Shown here: positions 33,401-41,425 of the stretch, in pieces
How the letters are laid out: each line of letters opens with the position of its first letter
Position numbering within the stretch: position 1 is the first letter of the stretch
From: a virus
Length of the DNA stretch: 48,092 bases
Direction: 5' to 3' (one strand)
Virus record (IMG/VR): IMGVR_UViG_3300023108_001461
Coordinates: 1 to 48,092 of that record
Position numbers and translations under genes: made by a program
Notes under the pieces: model-generated
The model's input: only the letters and a program-made list of their open reading frames with translations
Told to the model about the DNA's origin: nothing
Database searches by the model: none

Positions 33401-36400
33401 CTCCAGTTGATTCTGTTGTTGTAAATGTTGTTGTTCTATAGGTATAGCCGTCTTTTTCATCAAACTCAAATGCTGTACTTGGACGTATTGTTAATCTATT
33501 TGTATCAAGGACATTGTCCATTACAAAAACTTGGTTTTGTCTGTAGTCAATTAAATGACCTTCTTCTAGTTGTTCTACAAGTCCGTCATTACTATATCCT
33601 GCTGTAGCAGTACTAAAGTTAACTTTGTAAACTTGTCCATCAAAGATCGGTGTGTCTGCTGTAGGCACTATAGTACCTGTAGTTGTTACAGTTTTTATTT
33701 GACCATTTGTGTCTACAGTGTCTACTGTGATAGTTGCATCATTAGTACTACTAGCACCATCTAGATTAATACCATCTACAACAAATGTATCACCAACTGT
33801 ATAGTTAATACCACCATTTCTAATGATTGCTACATAGTCGCCTGTTCCTGTACTATCTTTGTTTGAAAGTATTTTTTGAATGTCAAATTCTGCATTAGTA
33901 CCTGTTGCTGTTGGTGTAAATGGTACATCAATATGTCCGTCTACTCTAAAATCTTTTACTAGGTTGATACTAGAAGCTTCATATCTGGCAATAGTACCAT
34001 TTGTGTGCAGGATATTAAGTTCACCTCTGTTCTGTGGTTTTGATTCAAAATCAAATACATAGATGTTAATTTGTTCTGCATCTGCTCGTAAACTTGGGTT
34101 ACTTACATCAACTGGTTGTCCTAGGTTAGTACTTCCGTTTAATATTACATCAGCATTTATATCAAACAATCCACCTGACACATCTTTAAGATATAATTTT
34201 TTACCTGCTGTTTCAAAAACTACTGTACCTGTTGCAGATCCTTGTGTTACTTGGTGTCCTTTTTCCGCAATAGCAGGAACGCTTCCAATTGCTGTACTAA
34301 ATTCTAATATTGTTTCGGCTAAAGCAATCTTAGCTGGTTTAACCATATTATCACGTAGTGTTACAGCATCTGGAATTTCATTTGGATCTGAACCGTTTGC
34401 AACTAGACCGTATTCACCATATGCGTTAGAACCATTAAGTGATCTAATTTCACCACCATTGTTAGCGTAGTATGCTGTCCAACAATAGTAAGTAAACTGT
34501 GACACCATTTCTGATAAGCCACCGTTGTTAACAATTAATCCGTATCCTAAGTCGTTAACTTGTGTAAAGTCGTTACCTAGCATTGATCTTGCACCAGCTG
34601 TCTGTACAGTGATTTCAACTTTGTTTATCGCACTGACTGTATCTAAATCAACAGAACCATATACAGTGCCTGTAAAACCTTGTCCTACACCGAGTGAATC
34701 TTTGTTAGAACTTTGATCAAGAATTAATTCAGCTGTACCAGTTACCTGGTCCCAATTTCTTACAGCATTGACTTGGAAACGTCTACCTTCCATATAGAAT
34801 GGAGCAGGTACTTGAGGCTTTCTAACATACAAACCTTGTCCTGCTTGTGACTCAACTTGTAGTGTAAAATTATCTGTCTTGCCTACAACGTCCATTGGAA
34901 CGTTACCAGTAAACGCATCAACAAGCATACCACCTCTAAATGCTTGTCTGTTTAGAGATTGTGAAAAACTTGAACCTGTTTGACAATAAGGAGATTTAGT
35001 TAATACTTGTCCATCTGGATCAAGTACCATCATAAATCCGCCATGTCCTGTAACACTCAAGTTTCTAACAATAGTACCATCATTACAAAGGAAAACGTCA
35101 ATACCGTCTTTGTTATTTTTTGGAGGATTATAACCTGCATTGAAAGCAAAGGTTACACAATCAACTAGGTTATTAACCTCTGTAAGTGATTGTGTTTCAG
35201 AAGTTAACCTAGTATCAATTATTTGATCAACACCTGATTGTAAACTAGTGTAGGCAGTATTTTGTAGCACTGTGTTAGCAACAGTTTTAATTTGATTAAT
35301 TGCCGCTACTGTTTCATCTTCTTGTCCTGCAACAGCACCTGCATAATAAAAACCCTGATTCTTTAAACTTGCTCTGCGTCCGCCATAATCTAGATCTTCT
35401 GCAATACCTTCTACGATAAGTTTTGTATCTCTCAAACATTTAGTTTGATCGTATACAAACCCAGAAGTAAATGGTGCAATATTACCAGCAACTTGAGCAT
35501 TTATCCAAGCAATAATTTCTGCACCAATATAGTCTACATTATACGTTAAAAGTTTTGATGCTTGTTTATATCCACCTGCGTTGGTTGCACCAAAGTTACC
35601 TACGTTAACATCTTGTGCTGGATTAACTAGATAGTGTCTACCAAACCAACCTACTGGGTTACCTGTTAGCGGATCAACATATCTTGTACCACCTGTTGGT
35701 AAGTTAGGATCAGCTACTCCAGTGACACTGTTTGAATCACCTCTTAGGCCATCGAATTCTTCATCTCTATAAAAATATGTATTAGCCCAAGGAGATTGTG
35801 ATACTCTGTTTGCTGGTCTTATAATCACACGTCTAAATTCATCACCTTTGATAGATACGTTAGCAGGAAGTTTAATCGGAAAGTCTTCAAAATAAGTTCC
35901 TGATTCAACTCGCAAACTAATTTGGTTAAATTTAATAGTATTTGCATATTCAAGACCTTCACCTACTTTAAATTCTGTAGGTTCTAAAAGTTGAAGTTCA
36001 ATAATATCTGTATTTGCTGGATTAGTAGGATTTAGATCTTCACTTAGATACTCAATTACTCTACCAATTGCCCCTGATTCTTTACCTCTTACAACCTTAC
36101 CTGGTAACAAGTCTGTGTTGTCTGGATCACCTTGGTCAATATATCCATTAATTGAACCGTTAGGTACAGTGAGTTTGTAGGTGCTACCATCAATAATATC
36201 AGGAGCTGAAAATGCACTTCCGTCAGTGATTAGATCAGTAATTATATCATACTTGCTACCAATTTGTGATCTAGAAGTTGCGTCAACAGTCAAACTAATA
36301 TTAATATATTGTGTATAAAGAGTTTGATAACTTGTTGAAGGTGCAGTATTTTGTAATATTAAATCTGTTAATTGTTTTGCAAAAGTAATTGCCGCAAGTG

Positions 36401-37937
36401 TTTCAGTTGCTTGTGTAGTAGCGGCCGCTACAGCACTAGCATTTGCATAATATCTGATACCAGCTCTACGTGATAAAAAGTTTGCGTTGTTACCTGATAG
36501 AACATCAAGTTTAACAGCATCAATAATTAGTCCTACATCTCGTTTACATATTTCTTGATTATAAACAAAGTTAGGAAATGTAGTGTTAACATATTCAATA
36601 GTTTCTTCTTGAATGAATTTTTTGTTGTTGTCAATTAACTGTCTTAGATTTCCTCTACCTGCAGGTATTGTTTTTACATCAGCAGTTGTAACAGTAACAG
36701 GCACTGTAAATCCTGTGTGCGTAATTGTTTGTGCATAGTTACCTAATTCAAATTTGGATGCTAATTGTAATTCTTCAGCTTTTCTTGCCGCGGCACCTAT
36801 ACTTGCAAAAGCGTAACTTGGAGATCTACCAGCTTTACCTGGAGAAGTAGTTGCTCTTCTATCATCTCCTGATGTTGAAACATACAAGTTACTAACAGAT
36901 GTAGATTCAGCTTGATCGACATATAATTTTGTTGCTACCTGTAAATCGTCTGCAGATAATGCAGGAGTACCTGCTAGTGCGCCTGGATGATCATGTGCAT
37001 ACAAAGGCCCAGTCATCCTGTCACCTTGTCTACGAACTACAGCTTTTCTTGGAAGTGCTTCGCTAGTTAGATAGAAACCTTCCATGTTGATATCATACTG
37101 TTGGTCTGTAATAAAGTGCGTACCTGCCGCAACTGAACCTGTTATTGCAATAGGATTTGCATTAGCAATAGCATCTGCCGAATTGGCGTGCATACTCAAC
37201 GTATTATTGTCTACTACTCTAATGTAGTAGATATTGTCTGCAACAAGACCAGTTAAAGCAGTTCCTGTTGTTGTGTATTTGTAAGCAACACCGTTACTTG
37301 CTCTATCAAGTCCATGACTGGAAATCTGTATATTTTGTGTGCTTGTTACACCTGTAAGTTCTAACGTATATTCAGAAGCATCTGCTGGTTCGTCTCTAAC
37401 ACCGCCCATTTTTCCAGGTTGCATTGCTTTTGCATAACGTTGGTCATTATATTCTTTATCTGGAACTAAATCATGTATAGTGTAATTTCCACCATACTTT
37501 GTTGTAAATTCTGATGCCGCAGTATCTGTAATAGCGACATTACCAATTGAGTAACCATCTGCGTTAAGGTGTCCTGCTAGTTGTGGGTCTGGGTCACCTT
37601 GTATTTTTGTTCTACCTGCTTGAACTAAAAGTTTTCCACCTAGTGTAACATTAAAAACTATTGTGTCGTCTAGTGCGTTACCAGTAAGAGCTCCATCTGA
37701 AACTAATTCTAAAAATTCAATACCATCTTCTGCACTTTTTACTGCTAAAATTTTATTAGCATTTCCAGTGTAGTCTCCAGGTACATCACTTAGTGTAGTG
37801 AAAGTAATCTGACCTCCAATACCAAATACAGCATAAACCTCTCTAAAGTTTTCGTTTACTTTACGAAAGGATTCGCGTATACTATCACCGGTACCGTCGT
37901 TACCTTCAACACCAATATCAATTATTTCTCTTGCCAT
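30429..37937 (-). CDS. Giant tail fibre protein, 2502 residues
   Basis: The largest gene here. It starts IIDIGVEGNDGTGDSIRESF, RKVNENFREVY, the shared docking module. Two related internal segments (near 450-560 and 810-900) contain a Cys-x-Arg-Asp pattern (ICKRDVGLIIDAVKLD and KCLRDTKLIVEGIAED) followed by helices. Long beta-helix-like regions carry repeated TVDTNGQI/TVDGNGAI-type turns. The last 120 residues (ARYADLAENYLADAEYEIG and onward, with GDMLVASAIEG) form a conserved C-terminal domain I know from marine myovirus fibres, possibly a maturation or trimerisation domain. GGAG lies before the ATG. It is probably the main long tail fibre. Confidence 0.85.
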   Translation of the reverse strand: MAREIIDIGVEGNDGTGDSIRESFRKVNENFREVYAVFGIGGQITFTTLSDVPGDYTGNANKILAVKSAEDGIEFLELVSDGALTGNALDDTIVFNVTLGGKLLVQAGRTKIQGDPDPQLAGHLNADGYSIGNVAITDTAASEFTTKYGGNYTIHDLVPDKEYNDQRYAKAMQPGKMGGVRDEPADASEYTLELTGVTSTQNIQISSHGLDRASNGVAYKYTTTGTALTGLVADNIYYIRVVDNNTLSMHANSADAIANANPIAITGSVAAGTHFITDQQYDINMEGFYLTSEALPRKAVVRRQGDRMTGPLYAHDHPGALAGTPALSADDLQVATKLYVDQAESTSVSNLYVSTSGDDRRATTSPGKAGRSPSYAFASIGAAARKAEELQLASKFELGNYAQTITHTGFTVPVTVTTADVKTIPAGRGNLRQLIDNNKKFIQEETIEYVNTTFPNFVYNQEICKRDVGLIIDAVKLDVLSGNNANFLSRRAGIRYYANASAVAAATTQATETLAAITFAKQLTDLILQNTAPSTSYQTLYTQYINISLTVDATSRSQIGSKYDIITDLITDGSAFSAPDIIDGSTYKLTVPNGSINGYIDQGDPDNTDLLPGKVVRGKESGAIGRVIEYLSEDLNPTNPANTDIIELQLLEPTEFKVGEGLEYANTIKFNQISLRVESGTYFEDFPIKLPANVSIKGDEFRRVIIRPANRVSQSPWANTYFYRDEEFDGLRGDSNSVTGVADPNLPTGGTRYVDPLTGNPVGWFGRHYLVNPAQDVNVGNFGATNAGGYKQASKLLTYNVDYIGAEIIAWINAQVAGNIAPFTSGFVYDQTKCLRDTKLIVEGIAEDLDYGGRRASLKNQGFYYAGAVAGQEDETVAAINQIKTVANTVLQNTAYTSLQSGVDQIIDTRLTSETQSLTEVNNLVDCVTFAFNAGYNPPKNNKDGIDVFLCNDGTIVRNLSVTGHGGFMMVLDPDGQVLTKSPYCQTGSSFSQSLNRQAFRGGMLVDAFTGNVPMDVVGKTDNFTLQVESQAGQGLYVRKPQVPAPFYMEGRRFQVNAVRNWDQVTGTAELILDQSSNKDSLGVGQGFTGTVYGSVDLDTVSAINKVEITVQTAGARSMLGNDFTQVNDLGYGLIVNNGGLSEMVSQFTYYCWTAYYANNGGEIRSLNGSNAYGEYGLVANGSDPNEIPDAVTLRDNMVKPAKIALAETILEFSTAIGSVPAIAEKGHQVTQGSATGTVVFETAGKKLYLKDVSGGLFDINADVILNGSTNLGQPVDVSNPSLRADAEQINIYVFDFESKPQNRGELNILHTNGTIARYEASSINLVKDFRVDGHIDVPFTPTATGTNAEFDIQKILSNKDSTGTGDYVAIIRNGGINYTVGDTFVVDGINLDGASSTNDATITVDTVDTNGQIKTVTTTGTIVPTADTPIFDGQVYKVNFSTATAGYSNDGLVEQLEEGHLIDYRQNQVFVMDNVLDTNRLTIRPSTAFEFDEKDGYTYRTTTFTTTESTGEDLPTDNQILMGLDSTFDYVRCIVDETYTNVVVEPGFGGTTLGDTKGDVGIAIEPITDVQDVARLRRGGMGFTWNGKTHMVTDYIPRSGYAILKFFDVMDPYTPSGYIDLNKTGNARGLHSPVNLSGTQALTIRVGLLKDAPGDITIQISLTRATGHDFLDIGTGSYNQTNYPTVLLGQGRQNNQSYEVQERSKGRVFYVSTDQDGFFRVGRFFTVDQGTGTVTFAGSIALSNLDGIGFKRGVVVAEFSTDDGMTQNASDIVPTQNAVRGYVNRRLGWDHNGVAIGNIIGGGAIARDGHAAMVGNLNLGSNRIVNVSAPDQGSDAANKNYVDQVASSSNSLDLLRDVMVRKPASDSAIPDRDYYSGQLLHYTGNKILLLDSSTIQDGPFDTTFQGSIIEAGSAKGWVQRVETIVDAVVGNAIRVTYNEIFGGSAFSGSGAVTQKTLIRALSSPGITYNAEVGGNGIDAAFWVSKGLAYDVELITNAGTGYDATETFTVPGTLLGGATPANDATITIATVDGNGAITSVTVSGATGNTTVPICDQADVAPLLEHANGRDDGTSQIEFITSTQSDHYSVGYMIKDDTIVNADVKSDAGILQSKLAMNAATTRADAVGIAQADLGLASFDSDDFDVTDGWVTLKGGAVDLADIQEIANLTALGNISGASATPTEVPITTTGGSDSLVMTKSDGKIRTTGLIVGANDSYTILQPKSGAATTIEMLTPGGAQIFEATGTSAITAEFAASIDIDNSGANTQSTLQTNSTFNNAGRLSSDWIYTQFIEAANEKGTGSTGIAIGAGTGKTNAGEISLLVADAAATKAPFKFSNVGVVPDVDNVYNIGQGGGSPLRYNTVYASVFDGTATKARYADLAENYLADAEYEIGTVVVLGGTKEVTSTTTKGDTRVFGVVSENPAYLMNSELQGDYVTPVALTGRVKCKVIGNVNPGDMLVASAIEGYAIANNNPGIGSVIGKALEAKEGDGKGTIEIVVGKV

Positions 37938-37949
37938 TTCTTACTCCAA

Positions 37950-38300
37950 TTAAGCAGGTATTTGTAATTTGTCCATATCAAAATTCACACTAACTCCGCA
38001 ACCGCATGAACTTTTTGCATTAGGGTTAATAATATCAAACATACTGCCAAACACTTCTTCTTTATAATCTAAAGTTGTTCCTATTAAGAACATTATGCTA
38101 TGTGAACCTATAACTAGTCTACCTTCACCAGTTTCTATAATCTCGTCATCAAACTCTTTGCTATCAGTAAAACCCCATTCATATTCAAAACCTGCACATC
38201 CTCCACCTTTTAAATTAAGGCTAACAGCCCATACGTCTTTTTCTTTGCATAATTTGTTGATTTTATCTTTAGCAGATTGTGTAAGTGTCATAACAGCCAT
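37950..38300 (-). CDS. A-type Fe-S cluster carrier (IscA/ErpA/HesB family)
   Basis: A 116-residue protein with the three ligand cysteines of the family: Cys35 in GGGCAGFEY and Cys99 and Cys101 in SSCGCG near the end, with LTQSAKDKINKL at the start. It would accept and transfer [2Fe-2S] or [4Fe-4S] clusters to target proteins. A phage ferredoxin in the same window is a plausible client, and so is a virion or replication protein. HesB-like genes are common in T4-like marine phages. It has a late octamer with a predicted leader of about 16 bases. It sits just upstream of the giant fibre genes, which could put it under late control with them. Confidence 0.9.
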   Translation of the reverse strand: MAVMTLTQSAKDKINKLCKEKDVWAVSLNLKGGGCAGFEYEWGFTDSKEFDDEIIETGEGRLVIGSHSIMFLIGTTLDYKEEVFGSMFDIINPNAKSSCGCGVSVNFDMDKLQIPA

Positions 38301-38321
38301 ATTTTCACCCTTTGTCTAATA

Positions 38322-38329
38322 TATTTATC
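38322..38329 (-). promoter_or_regulatory. T4-like late promoter octamer GATAAATA
   Basis: It lies 21 bases before the ATG at 38300 of the Fe-S carrier gene and is the first octamer upstream of the fibre operon. It sits in the 62-base divergent gap with the plus-strand gene at 38363. Confidence 0.7.
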
Positions 38330-38349
38330 GTTACTTTTTATAAACTTAA

Positions 38350-38357
38350 TGTAAATA
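38350..38357 (+). promoter_or_regulatory. Possible promoter motif TGTAAATA
   Basis: A near match to the late octamer on the plus strand, followed by TACTT and the ATG at 38363, the same five-base spacing as several minus-strand late genes. An overlapping TATACT could instead be a -10 box, but no good -35 is seen. Confidence 0.3.
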
Positions 38358-38362
38358 TACTT

Positions 38363-38650
38363 ATGTTCTTAGAAATTTATAAGGTTAAAGCCCGGTATAC
38401 ACGCAAAAGTAAAACAGGAATTGAGCATGAATATTTTAGGGTGAAACAGTTTGTAAAGCTGGTATGTGATTGCTGTCAAGGTCAATTTACTAGGCCTAAA
38501 GGCAATATGGATCCTAAACGCCTAAATAACAATTATTTTCATGTTTGTGATAGATGTGATAGTAAAAGATTTGCACAAAAGAAAGGTGTAGAGCAAAAAC
38601 AAAAGTGGAACTACTCAGCAAGCAGTTCCACCCCAATTAATAAATTATAA
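38363..38650 (+). CDS. Small zinc-finger-like protein
   Basis: A 95-residue protein on the plus strand starting at MFLEIYKVKARYTRKSKTG; the frame is open from 38312, but the upstream part overlaps the divergent promoter. Cys35, Cys37 and Cys38 (CDCCQGQF) pair with Cys62 and Cys65 (CDRCDSKR), a four-Cys zinc site as in treble-clef or HNH-like fingers, with basic flanks. No His-Asn-His catalytic set is seen. I recall similar small proteins in cyanophages. It may bind nucleic acid. It ends two bases before the convergent 55-residue gene. Confidence 0.65.
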   Translation: MFLEIYKVKARYTRKSKTGIEHEYFRVKQFVKLVCDCCQGQFTRPKGNMDPKRLNNNYFHVCDRCDSKRFAQKKGVEQKQKWNYSASSSTPINKL

Positions 38651-38652
38651 TT

Positions 38653-38820
38653 TTAGTCTTCTTTTTTCCATATAGTCCAAGCGCCATAAGCAATCGCGAG
38701 TCCTGCCGCAATTTTAGCTAAAGGTGCTAAGAACAATACCATAAGCCCTAAAACAATCAAAGCCGCTCCATCCCAAGATGTACGCTCTTTAACACGACTG
38801 TCAATCCATTTTTTAATCAT
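38653..38820 (-). CDS. 55-residue membrane protein
   Basis: A short gene with ATG at 38820 preceded by AGGAGAATATT. The product MIKKWIDSRVKERTSWDGAA starts with a basic amphipathic helix and then has a hydrophobic hairpin (LIVLGLMVLFLAPLAKIAAG and LAIAYGAW), ending WKKED. Small proteins with a KERTSWDG segment followed by membrane helices are frequent in marine phages. The function is unknown. It is the last gene before the convergent plus-strand zinc-finger gene, in tandem with the 67-residue gene. Confidence 0.65.
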   Translation of the reverse strand: MIKKWIDSRVKERTSWDGAALIVLGLMVLFLAPLAKIAAGLAIAYGAWTIWKKED

Positions 38821-38829
38821 AATATTCTC

Positions 38830-39033
38830 CTATAAAATTCCGTTATGCTTTATTTCATTTAACGGTAGTACATTACCCATCTCATCAGTAATGATCTCTC
38901 CATTTATGGAACCTGCCATAACTTTCCGACCAGCGGAATTAACATAAAGAGTTGGTTTAATCTCGTCACCGTCAATCATTCTCTTTACGTTATGAGGCTT
39001 AGGTCTTCCTGTTGAAGCCTTGTATCCTGCCAT
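38830..39033 (-). CDS. Small conserved protein of unknown function
   Basis: A 67-residue protein: basic start (MAGYKASTGRPKPHNVKRM), then a beta-rich part VNSAGRKVMAGSINGEIITD and DEMGNVLPLNEI. There is no Cys and no membrane segment. AAGGAG lies nine bases before the ATG at 39033. The gene overlaps the last 49 bases of uvsE in another frame and has its own late octamer within uvsE, so it is probably expressed late while uvsE is early. The function is unknown. Confidence 0.6.
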   Translation of the reverse strand: MAGYKASTGRPKPHNVKRMIDGDEIKPTLYVNSAGRKVMAGSINGEIITDEMGNVLPLNEIKHNGIL

Positions 39034-40109
39034 AAATCTCCTTGTTGTTTATATTTATTGTAATGATCCAGCAATTTAATACTTGCCAAATTCTTTGCCT
39101 TACTTTCTACCATAATATCTGCATAATCTAAAAAGGATAAAGCCCAATCATTAACAGCATCATTCCACATAAAGTCTGAATGTGCTCTAAGTTTTGCTTT
39201 TTTGTATCCTGACTCTAGTAATGTAGTCATATCAGGTTTTTTATCTTTAGGAAAATTTACTAGTACATCTTCACGTGAAACAGAGTAGTGTATAACAGGA
39301 CGTACACCACGCCAACTTTCTATTACACGAGAATATCTATCGTCGGTTGGTAAAATATATTCGCCTTCACGGCACCAGTGATGGTGTATGTCAAGAACGA
39401 GTGCGACGTGGTCGGCAAGTTCGAGGCTGTGTTCAAGTCCCCACTTGTTTTCGTCGTTTTCGATTGTGATGGTGTTTCTCGCTTCTGGCGATAATCTTGG
39501 TAAGGCTTCAAGGATGCCTTGTGGACCCTTTCTACCAGAAATGTGGACGTTGTTTTTAAAGTCTTGGAACTGTTTACCGTATCCCATCCACCGTATGACA
39601 TCGGTGTGATATTCAAATTCTTCTATGCTCCTCTCTACTATTTCTTCACTATCTGAAGCAAGGACTGTAAATTGGCCTGGGTGCATTGAGAGTCTAACAT
39701 CCAAGCGTCTGGCTGTTTCGCCGACTGGCGCAAATTCTTTTTCGCAGTACGCAACCACATCTGGCAAGCGCCAAAAATAAGACCAAGTAGGCTCGGTATA
39801 AACAGGAAGTACATCGCTACCCAGTCTGACCATTCTAAGCTCAGGGGGAAGATTTCCAACATATTCAATCAACCTTTTGTATGACGCAATATTGTGGACC
39901 ATAATATCCCACAAGCGTTCTTCAGCAACTTCACGTGTTTGTCTGTTAAGCCACTGCACTGTTGTACTACGAGTATTTAGCGGTCGTTGTATTTCTTCAA
40001 GTAACTTTTTTTTCTGTGTTTGATCATAGTGCATGAACTTACATGCGAAACCAATACGTTTTTGTTGTGCTTTCAAAAAATCACCTGCTGTTGTAAATTT
40101 TAAATCCAT
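38985..40109 (-). CDS. uvsE: UV-damage endonuclease (UvsE/UVDE)
   Basis: A 374-residue TIM-barrel nuclease. Features include RIGFACKFM near the start, LSMHPGQFTVL with a metal-binding His, an ENDENKWG strand carrying a Glu ligand, ALVLDIHHHWC with His ligands, and VRPVIHYSVSRED. UvsE nicks DNA 5' of cyclobutane dimers and 6-4 photoproducts, so it would repair phage DNA in sunlit water. It has a near-perfect sigma70-type promoter about 60 bases before the ATG, which suggests early expression. The last 49 bases overlap the next gene. No clear Shine-Dalgarno sequence is seen before the ATG. Confidence 0.93.
   Translation of the reverse strand: MDLKFTTAGDFLKAQQKRIGFACKFMHYDQTQKKKLLEEIQRPLNTRSTTVQWLNRQTREVAEERLWDIMVHNIASYKRLIEYVGNLPPELRMVRLGSDVLPVYTEPTWSYFWRLPDVVAYCEKEFAPVGETARRLDVRLSMHPGQFTVLASDSEEIVERSIEEFEYHTDVIRWMGYGKQFQDFKNNVHISGRKGPQGILEALPRLSPEARNTITIENDENKWGLEHSLELADHVALVLDIHHHWCREGEYILPTDDRYSRVIESWRGVRPVIHYSVSREDVLVNFPKDKKPDMTTLLESGYKKAKLRAHSDFMWNDAVNDWALSFLDYADIMVESKAKNLASIKLLDHYNKYKQQGDLWQDTRLQQEDLSLIT
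39052..39059 (-). promoter_or_regulatory. T4-like late promoter octamer AATAAATA
   Basis: It lies inside the 3' end of uvsE, 18 bases before the ATG at 39033, with AAGGAG in the predicted leader. It separates late expression of the small genes from early uvsE. Confidence 0.65.
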
Positions 40110-40169
40110 TACTTATAATTGCCATTTCTATCATAATGCTTACTGTTATATAATGCATAATCAATACTT

Positions 40170-40198
40170 ATTATATAACCATTTCCTTGTAAAGTCAA
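40170..40198 (-). promoter_or_regulatory. Sigma70-type (likely early) promoter for uvsE
   Basis: TTGACT, 17 bases, TATAAT on the minus strand, the closest match to consensus in the window. The predicted leader is about 55 bases. The 40110-40229 gap otherwise shows no gene that I can support. Confidence 0.8.
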
Positions 40199-40229
40199 GA
40201 GCTTATACCAATAAAAAAAGTCCTTTAAT

Positions 40230-40811
40230 CTATCCATATCTAGTGTTAAAACTTACAGTCACTCTATTTTCTGTTGTATTTTCATCTGTAAAGTGTTCCA
40301 ACCAACTAGGAAAAAGTATAAGTTCTCCTTGTTTACATTCTATGCTTTGATTAGCCATATTATATTCATTTTCTGTAACTAAAAATTCATTCATTCTATA
40401 AGGTGTAATTGGAGACCTAAATAACAGGCTACAACTTCCTTCGTCTGCTATTGGATAAAACGCACCACTTACAACACTTAGTTCATGTCTATGAGGTTTT
40501 ACTGCACCTCCTACGCCAACTTTATTCATCCAACTGTTAGTAATGTGAACTTGTTTCAATCCATAGTGTTTAGTGTATTCATCAATACAACCTTGTAATG
40601 TATCTTTGAACTCTCTAAGCAACATATGATTTAACCAAACGTTGTCAGTTCTTTCATCATAAGAACTTTCACTGTTCCGCATAATAAGGTGACTTCCTGT
40701 TTTTGTTTTTTCAACTACATCTAATACCCTATTGTAATGAGGATGATCAGATAAATCAAAAGTCATTATAAGAGTTGGAAAGACAGCATGTTTCTTTTGC
40801 TCGATAAACAT
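40230..40811 (-). CDS. Putative 2OG-Fe(II) oxygenase, paralogue 1
   Basis: A 193-residue protein of the TIGR02466-like group. VKPHRHELSVVSGAFYP supplies a candidate metal His, GELILFPSWLEHF a later strand with the distal His, and NRVTVSFNTRYG the basic 2OG-binding end. It is clearly related to the next gene upstream over its whole length: both have HRHE, SG-(A/T)-(F/L), ITPYRM/TIPYRM and FPSWLEHF/YPSWLEHF. It would hydroxylate an unknown substrate. The start overlaps the TAA of its paralogue (TAATG). The first metal acid is not obvious, so activity is uncertain. Confidence 0.7.
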   Translation of the reverse strand: MFIEQKKHAVFPTLIMTFDLSDHPHYNRVLDVVEKTKTGSHLIMRNSESSYDERTDNVWLNHMLLREFKDTLQGCIDEYTKHYGLKQVHITNSWMNKVGVGGAVKPHRHELSVVSGAFYPIADEGSCSLLFRSPITPYRMNEFLVTENEYNMANQSIECKQGELILFPSWLEHFTDENTTENRVTVSFNTRYG

Positions 40812-41425
40812 TACAGCATCCTATACTTTGGGTAATCAGTATTAAACCCAATTGTAATTCTATCATCACAGTCAATTGGAGGAACAAAGTGTTCTAACCA
40901 ACTTGGATATAAAAGCAAATCACCTTGTTCAACTGTTTCTAAATGAGCATAACTGTAGCTTTCGTTTCGTGCATTAACTTTTTCATACATTCTATATGGA
41001 ATAGTAGGATTACTAAATGCAAGTCCGTGACTTCCTTTGGGTGCTTTCACAAATAATGTTCCGCTTATTACACTTCCTTCGTGTCTATGTCTTTGTACTC
41101 TACTACCTTTGTTCATAATATTAAACCAGCTGTCATTTAATTCTAAAGGTTCAATACTGTTATAATAGCAATAGTTTTGAACACACGCATGGATCATACT
41201 TTGTAGTTCTTCAAATTGACCTAACAAGAAAACACGTTCTCTCCAATTTTCTCTATATACACTAGTTACATCACCTTCGTGAATTTCTAGCTCACTACTT
41301 CCTTCAAAATCTTTTAGATTTTGAATAAGAGTATCCCAATGTTGGTATTCATCTTTACATTGGAACTTCATTATATTAATAGGAAATAATTCTATTAATT
41401 TTTTCTTTATTCCTGGCGTACTCAT
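40811..41425 (-). CDS. Putative 2OG-Fe(II) oxygenase, paralogue 2
   Basis: A 204-residue paralogue of the downstream gene. I start it at the ATG at 41425, which overlaps the TGA of the glycosyltransferase-like gene (ATGA); a TTG two codons earlier is also in frame. Key segments are VQRHRHEGSVISGTLFV, PTIPYRMYEKV, GDLLLYPSWLEHF and DRITIGFNTDYP. The pair probably arose by tandem duplication in the phage. The substrate is unknown, but neighbours encoding glycosyltransferase- and QueD-like proteins suggest modification of a sugar, base or surface structure. Confidence 0.7.
   Translation of the reverse strand: MSTPGIKKKLIELFPINIMKFQCKDEYQHWDTLIQNLKDFEGSSELEIHEGDVTSVYRENWRERVFLLGQFEELQSMIHACVQNYCYYNSIEPLELNDSWFNIMNKGSRVQRHRHEGSVISGTLFVKAPKGSHGLAFSNPTIPYRMYEKVNARNESYSYAHLETVEQGDLLLYPSWLEHFVPPIDCDDRITIGFNTDYPKYRML

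Noticed and set aside
40110-40200. Short peptide-like reading SIDYALYNSKHYDRNGNYK ending TAATG at the uvsE start
   Set aside because: It has no start codon in frame and lies in the uvsE leader and promoter; it is probably chance.
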